From the NCBI RefSeq assembly GCF_014779665.1, contig NZ_JACXYY010000006.1:248001-312000 (forward strand): a stretch of DNA of 64,000 nucleotides, written 5' to 3'. Shown piece by piece: positions 1-14,123 of the stretch (the stretch's first letter is position 1; the number at the start of each line of letters is the position of its first letter). This DNA comes from Nocardioides hwasunensis (GTDB taxonomy: Bacteria; Actinomycetota; Actinomycetes; Propionibacteriales; Nocardioidaceae). The notes under the pieces were generated by a model. It was given only the letters and a program-made list of their open reading frames with translations. It did no database searches and had not been told where the DNA came from. A program made the position numbers and the translations under genes.

Positions 1-127
1 CGAACGTCCACAGCCCGGCGAGGCTCGTCGCACGGGCGGAGGCCGGCGGTGCCGTCACCACCACGGCCAGCAGTGCGGTGGTCGCGAGAGCGACGGCGGC
101 GGTCAGGATGCGGCGGGCTGGTGCCAT
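1..127 (-). CDS. Secreted protein, N-terminal fragment (cut by window edge)
   Basis: Only the first 42 codons are in the window. The visible peptide starts [20 protein letters not shown] and continues through a hydrophobic stretch to an A-S-A-R-A region, a typical Sec signal peptide with a likely cleavage site near residue 32. An AGGAG-like ribosome binding site lies about 8 bases upstream of the ATG. The mature protein is outside the window, so its function is unknown. Confidence 0.6.
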   Translation of the reverse strand, partial: MAPARRILTAAVALATTALLAVVVTAPPASARATSLAGLWTF

Positions 128-368
128 GGAGGTGCTCCTCGGGTCGACGGGCGGCCCCGAGGCCGTGACAGGAGGAGCCCATCACCTGGGCTGCGTCCAC
201 CCGGTCCACGCGCCTCACGACTCCCACAATTTGGGGACTCGGGCGGTGCGCTGTGACGTGTGCCTCACAGGTGAATGGACGTTCACCCTGCCGGTCGGAT
301 GCCGTCGGTGGGTATCGTCCGAATCGGCAGACAGATGCCGGCCCGACCCCGTACGCCTGGAGGAAACC

Positions 369-1550
369 ATGTCCACTTCCGTGATAGTCGCCGGCGCTCG
401 CACCCCGATCGGACGCCTGCTCGGAGGCCTCAAGGACCAGTCCGCCGCCGACCTCGGCGGGGTCGCCATCAAGGGCGCGCTGGACAAGGCCGGTGTCACG
501 GGCGACCAGGTCGACTACCTGATCATGGGTCAGGTCATCCTCGCCGGCGCGGGCCAGAACCCCGCGCGTTCCGCCGGCATCGCCGCGGGCCTGCCGATGA
601 GCCTCCCCTCGATCACCATCAACAAGGTCTGCCTCTCCGGCATCAACGCGATCGCGATGGCGGACCAGCTGATCCGCGCCGGGGAGCACGAGATCGTCGT
701 CGCCGGCGGCATGGAGTCGATGACGCAGGCGCCGCACCTGCTGCCGAAGAGCCGTGAGGGCTTCAAGTACGGCGACACCGCGCTGGTCGACTCGATGGCC
801 TACGACGCCCTGTTCGACCAGTCGACGAAGCAGGCCATGATCAACCTCACCGACGGCACCAACGCCGCGGGCGCCGACCTCAGCCGCGAGGAGCAGGACG
901 CTTTCGCGGCCCAGTCGCACCAGCGCGCTGCGCTCGCGTGGAAGAACGGGCTCTTCGACGACGAGGTCGTGCCGGTCACGATCTCGACCCGCAAGGGCGA
1001 CGTCACGGTCGCCGAGGACGAGGGGGTGCGCGGCGACACCACCGTCGAGACCCTCGCCGGCCTGCGTCCGGTGTCCCAGGGCGGCACCATCACCGCGGGG
1101 TCTGCCTCGCAGATCTCCGACGGTGCGTGCGCGGTCGTCGTGATGAGCAAGGCGAAGGCCGAGGAGCTCGGCCTGACCTGGATCGCCGAGATCGGTGCGC
1201 ACGGCCAGGTGGCCGGTCCGGACTCCTCGCTCCAGCTCCAGCCGGCCAACGCGATCGCCAAGGCCGCGGAGAAGGAGGGCATCGCCGTCTCCGACATCGA
1301 TCTCTTCGAGCTCAACGAGGCCTTCGCCGCCGTCGGCATCGAGTCGGCACGCCAGCTCGGCGTCGGCGAGGACAAGGTCAACGTCAACGGCGGAGCGATC
1401 GCGCTCGGTCACCCCGTCGGCATGTCCGGTGCTCGCATCGTGCTGACGCTCGCCCTCGAGCTCAAGCGCCGCGGGGGCGGCGTGGGTGCGGCTGCCCTGT
1501 GCGGCGGCGGCGGTCAGGGCGACGCTCTGATCATCCGCGTCCCCGCGTGA
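369..1550 (+). CDS. Acetyl-CoA C-acyltransferase (thiolase)
   Basis: A 393-residue thiolase that condenses or cleaves acyl-CoA, in beta-oxidation or acetoacetyl-CoA formation. The nucleophilic Cys88 sits in NKVCLSG. The NEAF motif, His348 in GHPVGMSG and the second catalytic cysteine Cys378 in CGGGGQ are all present, and the length is normal for the family. The ATG at 369 is chosen because it follows a GGAGGAAA ribosome binding site and begins the conserved N-terminus. The frame is open upstream but that part has no thiolase similarity. The meaB gene begins 19 bases downstream, so the two may be co-transcribed. Whether it acts in biosynthesis or degradation cannot be told from sequence. Confidence 0.93.
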   Translation: MSTSVIVAGARTPIGRLLGGLKDQSAADLGGVAIKGALDKAGVTGDQVDYLIMGQVILAGAGQNPARSAGIAAGLPMSLPSITINKVCLSGINAIAMADQLIRAGEHEIVVAGGMESMTQAPHLLPKSREGFKYGDTALVDSMAYDALFDQSTKQAMINLTDGTNAAGADLSREEQDAFAAQSHQRAALAWKNGLFDDEVVPVTISTRKGDVTVAEDEGVRGDTTVETLAGLRPVSQGGTITAGSASQISDGACAVVVMSKAKAEELGLTWIAEIGAHGQVAGPDSSLQLQPANAIAKAAEKEGIAVSDIDLFELNEAFAAVGIESARQLGVGEDKVNVNGGAIALGHPVGMSGARIVLTLALELKRRGGGVGAAALCGGGGQGDALIIRVPA

Positions 1551-1569
1551 TCACGGGCGCGAGGCACGC

Positions 1570-2529
1570 ATGACCCGTCGGGCCGCCCGCAGGGTCCCCG
1601 AGCTGGTCGCGCGTGCCCGCGAGGGCGATCCTGCCTCGGTGGCCCGCCTCATCACGCTCGTCGAGGATGGCTCACCGATGCTGCGCGAGGTGATGACGGC
1701 GCTGCGCGAGCACGCCGGGGGCGCTCACGTCCTCGGGATCACCGGACCCCCGGGGGTCGGCAAGTCGACCTCCACCAACGCCCTGGTCGCCGGCATGCGT
1801 CGCGCGGGCAAGAGGGTCGGCGTGCTGGCGATCGACCCGTCCTCGCCCTTCTCCGGCGGTGCGCTCCTCGGCGACCGGGTCCGCATGGGCGACCACGCCC
1901 TCGACCGCGAGGTCTTCATCCGCTCCATGGGCGCGCGCGGTCACCTGGGCGGCCTCGCCTGGTCGACCCCGCAGGCGGTGCGCGTGCTGGATGCGGCCGG
2001 GTGCGACGTGGTGGTCGTCGAGACCGTCGGTGTCGGCCAGAGCGAGGTCGAGGTGGCCGGGCTCGCCGACACGACCCTGGTCCTCGTGGCACCGGGCATG
2101 GGCGACGGCATCCAGGCGGCCAAGGCCGGGATCCTCGAGATCGGCGACGTGTACGTCGTCAACAAGGCCGATCGCGACGGCGCCGACCGCACGCGGCGCG
2201 AGCTCCGCACCATGCTCGCCATGGCGGAGCGACACGACGGCGTCTGGCTCCCTCCGGTCGTCCGGACGGTCGCCAGCACCGGGGAGGGCATCGACGCCCT
2301 GCTGGCCGAGGTGGATCGTCACGCCGACTGGCTCGCCGAGTCGGGAGAGCTGGCCCGCCGTCGGACGCTCCGCGCGCGGCGCGAGGTGGAGGCGATCGCC
2401 CTCGCCGCCCTGCGCGAGCGCTGGGACCAGCCGGGTCGCGGGGCCGACCTCGACGACCTGGCCCGCCGCGTCGCGGCGGGCGAGCAGGATCCCTACTCGG
2501 CGGCTGAGGAGCTGCTCGCTCAGGACTGA
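1570..2529 (+). CDS. meaB: Methylmalonyl-CoA mutase-associated GTPase MeaB
   Basis: A 319-residue G3E-family P-loop GTPase. MeaB proteins protect and load adenosylcobalamin-dependent methylmalonyl-CoA mutase during propionate and branched or odd-chain fatty acid breakdown. The Walker A motif GPPGVGKS is at residues 59-66, the family signature DPSSPFSGGALLGDR at 89-103, and the guanine-specificity motif NKAD at 198-201. It lies directly behind a thiolase gene. The mutase subunits themselves are not in the window. The gene ends in a 10-base convergent overlap with the next gene. Confidence 0.93.
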   Translation: MTRRAARRVPELVARAREGDPASVARLITLVEDGSPMLREVMTALREHAGGAHVLGITGPPGVGKSTSTNALVAGMRRAGKRVGVLAIDPSSPFSGGALLGDRVRMGDHALDREVFIRSMGARGHLGGLAWSTPQAVRVLDAAGCDVVVVETVGVGQSEVEVAGLADTTLVLVAPGMGDGIQAAKAGILEIGDVYVVNKADRDGADRTRRELRTMLAMAERHDGVWLPPVVRTVASTGEGIDALLAEVDRHADWLAESGELARRRTLRARREVEAIALAALRERWDQPGRGADLDDLARRVAAGEQDPYSAAEELLAQD

Positions 2530-3032
2530 GTCAGCAGCACGGTCCGCAGCTGGTCGGCGGCCTCACGCGTCCAGGCCTCGAGGACGGGCATGCTGACGTC
2601 GTCCGCGGCGACCGAGAGCAGGTAGCGGTCCTGCCCCGCGCTGATCGAGGCGATCACGGACTGGGTCGGACCGGTCGTGTGCTCGACCGTCTCGACGCCC
2701 GACTCGGCGCCGGCGTGGCGGGGCGACGCGGCGTTGACGTCCTGCCTGCGCTCGAGGAACATCCGGCCGGTGAGCCGGGCGACGTGGACGAGGTCGGCGC
2801 GGACGTAGCCGTGGCTGGCCACCGGGAAGCCGTCCAGCGTGCACAGCATCGCCGACGCGGGGGAGTCCAGCGTGCTCAGCACCTCGGTGAGCGAGGCCCA
2901 GAGCTCCTGCACGGGCGTTCCGCCGCCGTGGGTGCCGGCCATGACCTGCTGGCGGCGGAGGCGGGATGCCCGTCCGGGCCATGCCGGCTGGGTCGCCCAG
3001 CGGCCCGGGTGGGGGATCCGTTCGGTCGTCAC
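2520..3032 (-). CDS. Roadblock/LC7-like protein
   Basis: A 170-residue protein. After a basic N-terminus, a segment from about residue 40 carries the pattern TLDGFPVASHG, then an R-L-T-G-R helix, then a strand-rich C-terminus with YLLSVAA. This matches the Roadblock/LC7 fold, which in actinobacteria usually partners small Ras-like GTPases or histidine kinases. No such partner is adjacent, so the pathway is unknown. The GTG at 3032 is chosen because GGAAGGAAG lies about 9 bases upstream. The fold assignment is an inference from short motifs. Confidence 0.6.
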   Translation of the reverse strand: MTTERIPHPGRWATQPAWPGRASRLRRQQVMAGTHGGGTPVQELWASLTEVLSTLDSPASAMLCTLDGFPVASHGYVRADLVHVARLTGRMFLERRQDVNAASPRHAGAESGVETVEHTTGPTQSVIASISAGQDRYLLSVAADDVSMPVLEAWTREAADQLRTVLLTQS

Positions 3033-3216
3033 GTGGGTGCTTCCTTCCGATTCGGCACGGGAAGCGACGGAGCCCGAGGCGGCGCCGATGTGGCCTTCTG
3101 TTGCGATCTTGTTGCTCTGTGTAGGAGAAACGTAGATGACGACCGCGGGATCCGGACGGCTTCCCACGCGGTCCGGCCCAGAACCCCCCAGAAGTACTAG
3201 CCCGGGTCGTGCGGCG

Positions 3217-3951
3217 TCAGCCGAGGCGCAGGGTCTGGCCGGTGATCCGCGACGCCGAGCTGCTGGCCAAGAAGAGCACCGCGTCGGCGACGGCGTCGCT
3301 CGTGCGCTGCTGCTGGGTGCGCACGAGCGTCCCGCCGGCCGCGCGGCTCCCGCCGGCCGGCGCCCACGACGGGGCGTACTGACGGGGGAGCACCGAGCGC
3401 GGCACCGGAGAGACGGAGTTGACCCGCACGCCCAGCCCTGCCCAGTTCTCGCCCGCGCGTGCCGTGGCGTCCACGAGCTCGGCCTGAGCGGCCTCCGGCG
3501 TCGACGAGAGCTCCAGCCACGCACGAACGGCGCCGGTGTTGACGACGCACCCGCCGCCCAGCGCCGGGCTCTGGCCGAGCTTGAGGCGCAGCCGGGTGGT
3601 GAGGAACGTCGGGCCGAGGAGGCCGGAGCGAGCGGCTTCGGCGACGAACGCGCGCTCACCGGCAGGCAGGGAGTGGGGGAGGTGGCAGGTCGCGGCCAGC
3701 ACGAGCACGTCGATGTGGTCGACCATGGCGGCCAGGTGGTCGATGGACTCCTGGCGCGCCAGGTTGACCGACTCGTAGTCGAACGCGGAGAGGTCGGTGT
3801 CGTAGAGGGACCGCAGCATCATGGTGCCGGTCACCGTGACGGCGGCTCCGGAGGCCGCGAACGAGGACGCGATCGCGTGACCTTCCCCGCGGGTGCCGCC
3901 GACGACGAGCACCTGGTAGCCGGTGAAGTCGTACGACCCCGCTGTCGTCAT
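3217..3951 (-). CDS. SDR-family protein lacking the catalytic Tyr-Lys pair
   Basis: A 244-residue Rossmann-fold protein of the short-chain dehydrogenase family. The dinucleotide-binding loop GGTRGEGHA is at residues 18-26, and the late motif VRVNSVSP is at about 175-182. Where active SDRs carry Ser...Tyr-x-x-x-Lys, this protein reads VVNTGA (136-141) and then STPEAAQAEL (150-159), with no Tyr or Lys. It is therefore probably a non-catalytic or altered SDR. A GGGAGGGCGG ribosome binding site precedes the ATG at 3951, which is preferred over an upstream in-frame ATG. The 184-base gap to the next gene downstream holds no recognisable feature. Confidence 0.75.
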   Translation of the reverse strand: MTTAGSYDFTGYQVLVVGGTRGEGHAIASSFAASGAAVTVTGTMMLRSLYDTDLSAFDYESVNLARQESIDHLAAMVDHIDVLVLAATCHLPHSLPAGERAFVAEAARSGLLGPTFLTTRLRLKLGQSPALGGGCVVNTGAVRAWLELSSTPEAAQAELVDATARAGENWAGLGVRVNSVSPVPRSVLPRQYAPSWAPAGGSRAAGGTLVRTQQQRTSDAVADAVLFLASSSASRITGQTLRLG

Positions 3952-4042
3952 CGCGCGCCGCCCTCCCGTCGAAGTACGGGGCACTTTCTACCACGCGTCA
4001 AGGCAACGATGACAGGCCGGAGGACTCAGGGTTCGGACAAGC

Positions 4043-4630
4043 TCAGGTGAGGTCCTCGCTCGTCAGGACCTGCTCCTCGCGCAGCGGGTCGGCCAGGTCG
4101 GGCCGACCGCCGCGGACCGCCGCGAAGGTCCACAGCTTGTTGAGCACGAACGACAACGGGGTGACCAGGACGATGACGATCAGCTGGGACCAGTAGAGCC
4201 GGTTGCGCAGGCCGGTCGAGTCGTCGAAGACGTCGGTGGGCAGGCTCACCGGCGAGTGCGGGTGCATCAGCAGCGTGAGCAGGGCCAGCCCGATCACCTG
4301 TCCGCCGAGGCCGACGACGAGGAACGGCCAGTACTCGCGCCACCAGCCGGCCGCTCGTGAGCTCTGGAAGGTCCAGGTGCGGTTCAGCTGGAAGTTGGAC
4401 AGGTTGGCGACGAGGAAGGCCACGGTCGAGTAGACGTGGTACCACCGGATGTTGAAGTCGGTGGCGACGAGCCCGACGACCGCGTCGTCGAAGTGGGGGC
4501 CGACCTTGCGCAGCAGGATCAGCGTCAGCATGTTCACGAGGACACCGGTCGCCCCGACCGCCCCGAACCGTGCCAGCAGCACCAGGTTGCGACGGTGGCG
4601 CACCAGGAGTGCGCCGCCGCGAGATGTCAT
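4043..4630 (-). CDS. GtrA-family membrane protein
   Basis: A 195-residue integral membrane protein with about four predicted transmembrane helices. It has two copies of the family hallmark, NRTWTF at residues 83-88 and NKLWTF at 164-169. GtrA proteins are linked to moving polyprenyl-linked sugars across the membrane for wall or surface glycan decoration. No glycosyltransferase is adjacent, so the substrate is unknown. A TAGCCT box ends 7 bases before the ATG, so the mRNA is probably leaderless. Confidence 0.85.
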   Translation of the reverse strand: MTSRGGALLVRHRRNLVLLARFGAVGATGVLVNMLTLILLRKVGPHFDDAVVGLVATDFNIRWYHVYSTVAFLVANLSNFQLNRTWTFQSSRAAGWWREYWPFLVVGLGGQVIGLALLTLLMHPHSPVSLPTDVFDDSTGLRNRLYWSQLIVIVLVTPLSFVLNKLWTFAAVRGGRPDLADPLREEQVLTSEDLT

Positions 4631-4637
4631 GCAGCCG

Positions 4638-4643
4638 AGGCTA
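4638..4643 (-). promoter_or_regulatory. -10 box for the GtrA gene
   Basis: TAGCCT on the minus strand, 7 bases upstream of the ATG at 4630. This fits the TANNNT spacing expected for a leaderless transcript. No clear -35 is visible. Confidence 0.5.
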
Positions 4644-4676
4644 CCGACCCGTGGTGCCGAGCGTGGGAGGTCTCTC

Positions 4677-4682
4677 TAGGAT
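4677..4682 (+). promoter_or_regulatory. -10 box for the thioredoxin/TPR gene
   Basis: TAGGAT lies 7 bases upstream of the ATG at 4690, with no Shine-Dalgarno between them. The start of transcription should fall at or next to the start codon. It is divergent from the GtrA -10 box about 35 bases away. Confidence 0.55.
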
Positions 4683-4689
4683 TGTGCCC

Positions 4690-5630
4690 ATGACGCAGCA
4701 GCCGTTCAGCCGTCCAGGTGCCATCGACCTCTCCGGGCTCGGCCAGCCCGCCCCGCAGCAGCCCGCACCCCGACCGGCAGCTCCTGCGGGCGGGGGAGCG
4801 GCGAGCGGGTCCTACTCGGTGACGATCACGCAGGAGAACTTCCAGCAGGTCCTGCAGGAGTCGATGACCGCGCCCGTGGTGATCGTGTTCCACTCCGCCC
4901 AGCAGGCACCCGGCAGCGAGCAGTACGCCGCCGACGTCGCGGCCGAGGCCGAGCGCCAGGAGGGTCGGCTGCTGGCCGCTCTCGTCGACGTCGACGCCCA
5001 GCCCGAGATCGCACAGGCGATGCAGATCCCGCAGGTGCCCCTGATGATGGTCGTCCTCGACGGCCGACCCGCGACCCAGCCGATCCCCGGCGCGCTGTCC
5101 GGCGAGGAGCTCTCGACCCTGTTCGCCCAGCTCGCGCAGCAGCTGACGGCGCAGGGAGTCACCGGTCGTCACCAGCCACGCTCGAGCGCCGCGCCTGTCG
5201 CGGAGGGCGAGGAGGAGGCCGTCGACCCGCGCTACGCGCCCGCCCAGGACGCACTGGCGTCGGGCGACATCGACGGTGCCGTCGCTGAATACCAGAAGCT
5301 CGTCGACGCCAACCCCGCCGACGTCGAGGCCGCCGGTGGTCTGGCCATCGCCAAGGTGATGCAGCGCACCCAGGGTGTGGACCTCAACGAGGCGCGTGCG
5401 GCGGCCGCCGCGAGCCCCGACGACGTCGACGCGCAGACGATGGTCGCCGACCTCGACATGCTCGGCGGTCACGTCGAGGACGCGTTCACCCGCCTGGTCA
5501 ACCTCGTCGCTCGCACGAGCGACAAGGACCGGGACAAGGCGCGCGACCACCTGCTCGCCCTCTTCGCCGCGGTCGGCAACGACGACCCGCGCGTGCTGGC
5601 GGGCCGTCGCAACCTGGCCTCGGCACTCTT

Positions 5631-5634
<4 letters not shown>
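4690..5634 (+). CDS. YbbN-type thioredoxin-like TPR co-chaperone
   Basis: A 314-residue cytoplasmic protein. The N-terminus is Pro/Gln-rich (to about residue 40). A thioredoxin fold follows (about 45-150) in which the CxxC active site is replaced: the segment reads VVIVFHSAQQAPGSE, with no cysteines. The C-terminal half is helical and TPR-like (DALASGDIDGAVAEYQKLVDANP). This is the architecture of YbbN/CnoX, a holdase that hands clients to chaperones without dithiol redox activity. The ATG at 4690 is preferred because a TAGGAT -10 box lies 7 bases upstream. The stop overlaps the convergent ppdK stop by 4 bases (CTAG). Confidence 0.87.
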
Positions 5635-8309
<2,675 letters not shown>

Positions 8310-8323
8310 GGAGGCATCCTGCC

Positions 8324-9064
8324 TCAGCGACCGGACTCCGTATACCGCTGGTCGCCGCCGACGGCCGATCGGACACGTCGGGCGGTGAAGTCGGCTGCGA
8401 GCTCGTCGACCTCCTCGAGGCTGCAGAAGCGAACGTCGCGGATCTCCCGCTCCTGCTTGACCACCTGGTCGAGGACGGCAGGATCGAGCGTGCCGCCGTC
8501 GAAGACCAGGCACACCGCGTCGTCCCACCCGCCCCACGGGGGCAGCCAGTCGGCGAGGACCAGCTCGCCGGCCGCGACCGTGAGGCCGAGCTCCTCGGTG
8601 ACCTCGCGCTCGACCGCCAGCCTGGGGGACTCGCCCACCTCGACCACGCCCCCCGGCAGGTCCCAGTCGCGCTTGTAGGTGAGCTGGCACAGCAGCACCC
8701 GAGCCTCGGGGTCGCGCACGAGCATCTGCGCGATCGCTCGCTTGCGGGGGAGGAAGGAGTTGAGCAGGGAGCGGAAGCCTCCCGGCTCGGTCACGGGGGC
8801 GTCGGTCACGAGGCGTGCGAACACGAACCGGTCCCGCGGCTCCCCGCCGGGCCCGAGCCCGCGACGTACGCCCTCGCGGTGGAGACCTGCCCACGTGGCC
8901 GCGCGGTGTCCGGCGGTGTCGTCGACCGCGACCAGCGCCTCGACGCGGGGGTGCTCGGTCAGGGCCGAGGCGACCTCACGCCGCAGCTCGTCGGTGTTGA
9001 CGTCGCCGTCCCACTCGAGCCGGGCGACGCCGTCGCCGGAGGACACGGAGATCGGGTTGGTCAC
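8324..9064 (-). CDS. Nudix hydrolase with N-terminal extension
   Basis: A 246-residue protein. The Nudix box, G(x5)E(x7)REVxEExGL, runs from G139 to L161 with the metal-binding R153, E154, E157 and E158 intact, so it should hydrolyse a nucleoside diphosphate linked to another group. About 110 residues precede the Nudix fold. They resemble part of a GNAT-like sheet (DRFVFARLV) but this is uncertain. The start is the GTG at 9064, 6 bases downstream of a TAGGGT box. It ends 14 bases before ppdK on the same strand and may be co-transcribed with it. The substrate is unknown. Confidence 0.8.
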   Translation of the reverse strand: MTNPISVSSGDGVARLEWDGDVNTDELRREVASALTEHPRVEALVAVDDTAGHRAATWAGLHREGVRRGLGPGGEPRDRFVFARLVTDAPVTEPGGFRSLLNSFLPRKRAIAQMLVRDPEARVLLCQLTYKRDWDLPGGVVEVGESPRLAVEREVTEELGLTVAAGELVLADWLPPWGGWDDAVCLVFDGGTLDPAVLDQVVKQEREIRDVRFCSLEEVDELAADFTARRVRSAVGGDQRYTESGR

Positions 9065-9070
9065 CCGGCA

Positions 9071-9076
9071 ACCCTA
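9071..9076 (-). promoter_or_regulatory. -10 box for the Nudix gene
   Basis: TAGGGT on the minus strand, 6 bases upstream of the GTG at 9064. This fits a leaderless transcript that may continue into ppdK. Confidence 0.5.
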
Positions 9077-9094
9077 GCGAGCGCTCACACGCCC

Positions 9095-10983
<1,889 letters not shown>

Positions 10984-10987
<4 letters not shown>

Positions 10988-12372
10988 GAGGACTCTTCCA
11001 GTGCGGACAGGGGGATGGACAGCCATCCCGGACGGTTGCGCGCCTCGTAGACCGCCTCGTAGACGACCTTGTCCGCGAGGTAGGCGTCGAGCAGCGTGGC
11101 GGACGCCGTGCCGACGACCTCGCCGCGCTCCTCGGTGTAGGCGTCGAGGAAGGCGGTGCGGTTGCGCTGCGCCCACTCCGCGGCCCGGTAGGAGCGCTGC
11201 TCGGCCTCGGCGTCCAGCTCGAGCGACCCTCCGCTCAGGGCGACCACGCGCGGTGCGTAGTCGAACGAGCGGAGCATGCCGGCGACGTCGCGCCAGACCG
11301 AGTCGGGCTCGAGGCGTACGGCGAGGGGCTTGGCCGGCTCGCCCTCGAAGTCGACGATCTTCCAGCCCCGCACGGTGCGCAGCGTCTGGCCCAGGTGCAG
11401 GTCGCCGTGGACCTGCTGGACCTCGACGGCGTCGAGGCCGCGGAGCGCGGCGAACCGCTCGCGGAGGCCGTCGGCGTACGGAGCCAGGTCGGGCACCACG
11501 ACGAGCGCCTCGTCGAGGCGCGCCTCCATCGCCTCGGCGAGGTCGTCGATCGCGGCTGCGTCGCGTCGCTCGACCGGGAAGTGGGCGGCCAGGTCGGCGT
11601 GCACCTCGGCCAGCGCGGCGCCGAGGCGAGCCGCCTCGCCGGCGAAGTCGCCGCCGACCTCGTCGGCGTGCAGGTCGGCCTCGGCGAAGAGGTTGCGCAC
11701 GCTGGCCAGGGCCAGGTCCCACCCGTCGCTGGCGGTGCGCAGGAACTGCTGCAGCATCGCGAGCTGGATGGTCGTGTTGGTCTCCTCGTCGACCAGGTCG
11801 AGCCAGCCGTAGAGGGCGGCGACGTGGGTCGAGGCGGCCTCGGTGAGGACCTGGTGGATGGCGATGTCGGGGTTCACCCCGGGGGTCACCTTGCGGAACA
11901 CCTTCATCAGCGCGTCCTCGCCGAACGCCACCGAGGAGTTCGACTGCTCGCCGGAGAAGAGCGTCGAGTGGGCCTCCAGGTCGAGCTCGTGCCCGGGGAG
12001 GGTGTGGAAGTCGAGCAGCCCACGGGCGGTGCTCGACGGGGGAGCGGCGAACGCCCGCAGCCACAGCGCCATCGACTCGCGGTCGTGGAGCGCGTCGTAG
12101 ACCCACGCCCGGCCGAGGTCGTCGTCGTGCCACTCACCGACCAGGGCGTGCCCGAGCCGGTCCTGCGGCTCGGCGTAGTAGGCGAGTGGCAGCTGGTAGA
12201 GCTCGGTCCCTCCGTCGGCGTAGCTGATCTCGGCGAGCTCGATCCTCACGCGGAGGCCGGCGGGGGCGTCGGGCAGCTCGCCCACCCGGCGTACGTCGCC
12301 CAGGGTCCACTCGCGCCCCTTGCCGCCGAACCAGCGCGCCTCGCCGACCCAGCGTCGGATGTCGTCGTTCAC
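10984..12372 (-). CDS. pep2: Maltokinase (ATP:maltose 1-phosphotransferase)
   Basis: A 462-residue maltokinase making maltose-1-phosphate, the donor for GlgE. The kinase-like fold carries [12 protein letters not shown], with the ATP-contacting lysine, and the catalytic motif [11 protein letters not shown] near residue 324, followed by IVDFEGEP with the metal-binding Asp. The N-terminal cap begins [15 protein letters not shown], typical of Mak/Pep2. The GTG at 12372 overlaps the treS stop (GTGA, 12369-12372) and TGGAG lies 6-8 bases upstream. In many actinobacteria this enzyme complexes with TreS or is fused to it. Here it is separate but overlapping. Confidence 0.93.
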
Positions 12373-14123
12373 TGCTGCTCCATCCCGGTCGTCGGGTCGG
12401 TCAGCCTCAGCCACAGGAAGCCGTAGCCGCCGAGCGTCAGCAGGTAGGGGAGCTCGCCGATCGCGGGGAACGGGACGCCACCGAGCAGCTCGATCGGCAC
12501 CATCCCCTCCCACTGGCGCAGGTCGAGCTCGACCGGCTGCGGGAACCGCGAGAGGTTGTTGACGCAGAGGATGATGTCGCGTCCGTCGGCCTCCGCGCCG
12601 TCGGGGGAGTGCTCGCGGATGTAGGACAGCACGCTGCCGTTCGACCCGCCGAGGTCGGTGAACTCGCCGAGGCCGAACGCCGGGTGCCGCCGTCGGGCGT
12701 GCACGAGCCGGCGGGTCCAGTGCAGCAGGGAGGAGGTGTTCTCCAGCTGCGCCTCCACGTTGACCGACTGGTAGCCGTAGACCGGGTCCTGGATCGCGGG
12801 CAGGTGGAGCTTGCCGGGGGTCGCGGCGGAGAACCCCGCGTTGCGGTCGGGCGTCCACTGCATCGGCGTACGCACTCCGTCGCGGTCGCCGAGCCAGATG
12901 TTGTCGCCCATCCCGATCTCGTCGCCGTAGTAGAGGACGGGGGAGCCGGGCAGCGAGAGCAGGAGCGCGGTGAACAGCTCCATCCGGTTGACGTCGTTGT
13001 CGAGCAGCGGCGCGAGGCGACGGCGGATGCCGATGTTGGCCTTCATGCGGGGGTCGTGGGCGTACTCGGACCACATGTAGTCGCGGTCCTCGTCGGTGAC
13101 CATCTCGAGGGTGAGCTCGTCGTGGTTGCGCAGGAAGATGCCCCACTGGCAGCCGTCGGGGATCCGCGGGGTCTGCTCGAGGATCTCCGAGATCGGGAAG
13201 CGGGACTCCCGGCGCACGGCCATGAAGATGCGCGGCATGACCGGGAAGTGGAAGGCCATGTGGCACTCGGTGCCGACCCAGCGGCCGTCCTCGGTCTGCT
13301 CGGGCCCGAAGTACTCGACGACGTCGGCGGGCCACTGGTTCGCCTCGCACAGCAGCACCCGCCCGGGGTAGTTCTCGTCGACGAAGCGGCGGCACTTCTT
13401 GAGGAACTCGTGGGTCTCGGGAAGGTTCTCGCCGTTGGTCCCCGGGCGCTCGTAGAGGTAGGGCACGGCGTCGAGGCGGAAGCCGTCGAGGCCCATGTCG
13501 AGCCAGAAGGCCATCGCCTCCAGCATCGCGTCGTGGACCAGGGGGTTGTCGAAGTTGAGGTCGGGCTGGTGGTGGAAGAACCGGTGCCAGAAGTACTGCT
13601 GGCGCACCGGGTCCCACGTCCAGTTCGACGGCTCGGTGTCGACGAAGATGACCCGCGCGTCCTGGTAGAGCTCGTCGTTGTCGGACCAGACGTAGAAGTC
13701 GCCGTAGGGGCCGTCGGGGTCGCTGCGGCTGGCCTGGAACCACGGGTGTGCGTCACTCGTGTGGTTCATGACGAAGTCGATGATCACCCGGATGCCGCGC
13801 TGGTGGCAGGCGTCGAGGAACTCATGGAAGTCGTCGACCGTGCCGCACTCGGGAAGGATGTTGTTGTAGTCGGCGACGTCGTAGCCGCCGTCGCGGAGGG
13901 GCGAGGTGAAGAACGGCGGCACCCACAGGCAGTCGACGCCGAGCCACTCGAGGTAGTCGAGCTTCTCGATCAGGCCTTGGAAGTCACCGGTGCCGTCGCC
14001 GTTGGAGTCGCGGAAGGACCGGACCAGCACCTCGTAGAAGACCGCTGTCCTGAACCAGTCCGGCTCGGCGTTGAGGACCGCCGTGGCGGCTCCGGCGTCC
14101 GTCGGCATGGGCTGCTCGGTCAA
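12369..14123 (-). CDS. treS: Trehalose synthase / maltose alpha-D-glucosyltransferase
   Basis: A 584-residue GH13 enzyme interconverting trehalose and maltose. The nucleophile Asp is in [12 protein letters not shown] near residue 217, the acid/base Glu in LLCEANQWP near 260, and the TreS-typical [18 protein letters not shown] near 333. I place the start at the TTG at 14123. It overlaps the glgE stop as TTGA and has AGGAG about 7 bases upstream. The first in-frame ATG (14108) is over 20 bases from that site. It supplies maltose from trehalose to Pep2. Confidence 0.93.
   Translation of the reverse strand: MTEQPMPTDAGAATAVLNAEPDWFRTAVFYEVLVRSFRDSNGDGTGDFQGLIEKLDYLEWLGVDCLWVPPFFTSPLRDGGYDVADYNNILPECGTVDDFHEFLDACHQRGIRVIIDFVMNHTSDAHPWFQASRSDPDGPYGDFYVWSDNDELYQDARVIFVDTEPSNWTWDPVRQQYFWHRFFHHQPDLNFDNPLVHDAMLEAMAFWLDMGLDGFRLDAVPYLYERPGTNGENLPETHEFLKKCRRFVDENYPGRVLLCEANQWPADVVEYFGPEQTEDGRWVGTECHMAFHFPVMPRIFMAVRRESRFPISEILEQTPRIPDGCQWGIFLRNHDELTLEMVTDEDRDYMWSEYAHDPRMKANIGIRRRLAPLLDNDVNRMELFTALLLSLPGSPVLYYGDEIGMGDNIWLGDRDGVRTPMQWTPDRNAGFSAATPGKLHLPAIQDPVYGYQSVNVEAQLENTSSLLHWTRRLVHARRRHPAFGLGEFTDLGGSNGSVLSYIREHSPDGAEADGRDIILCVNNLSRFPQPVELDLRQWEGMVPIELLGGVPFPAIGELPYLLTLGGYGFLWLRLTDPTTGMEQQ

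Noticed and set aside
251..270. CRP/GlxR-like site upstream of the thiolase gene
   Set aside because: CTGTGA and TCACAG are separated by 8 bases, not the 6 that CRP-family sites have (TGTGA-N6-TCACA). It is also over 90 bases from the start.
78..368. Upstream extension of the thiolase frame
   Set aside because: The extra 97 residues have no thiolase similarity. A good ribosome binding site and the conserved N-terminus place the start at 369.
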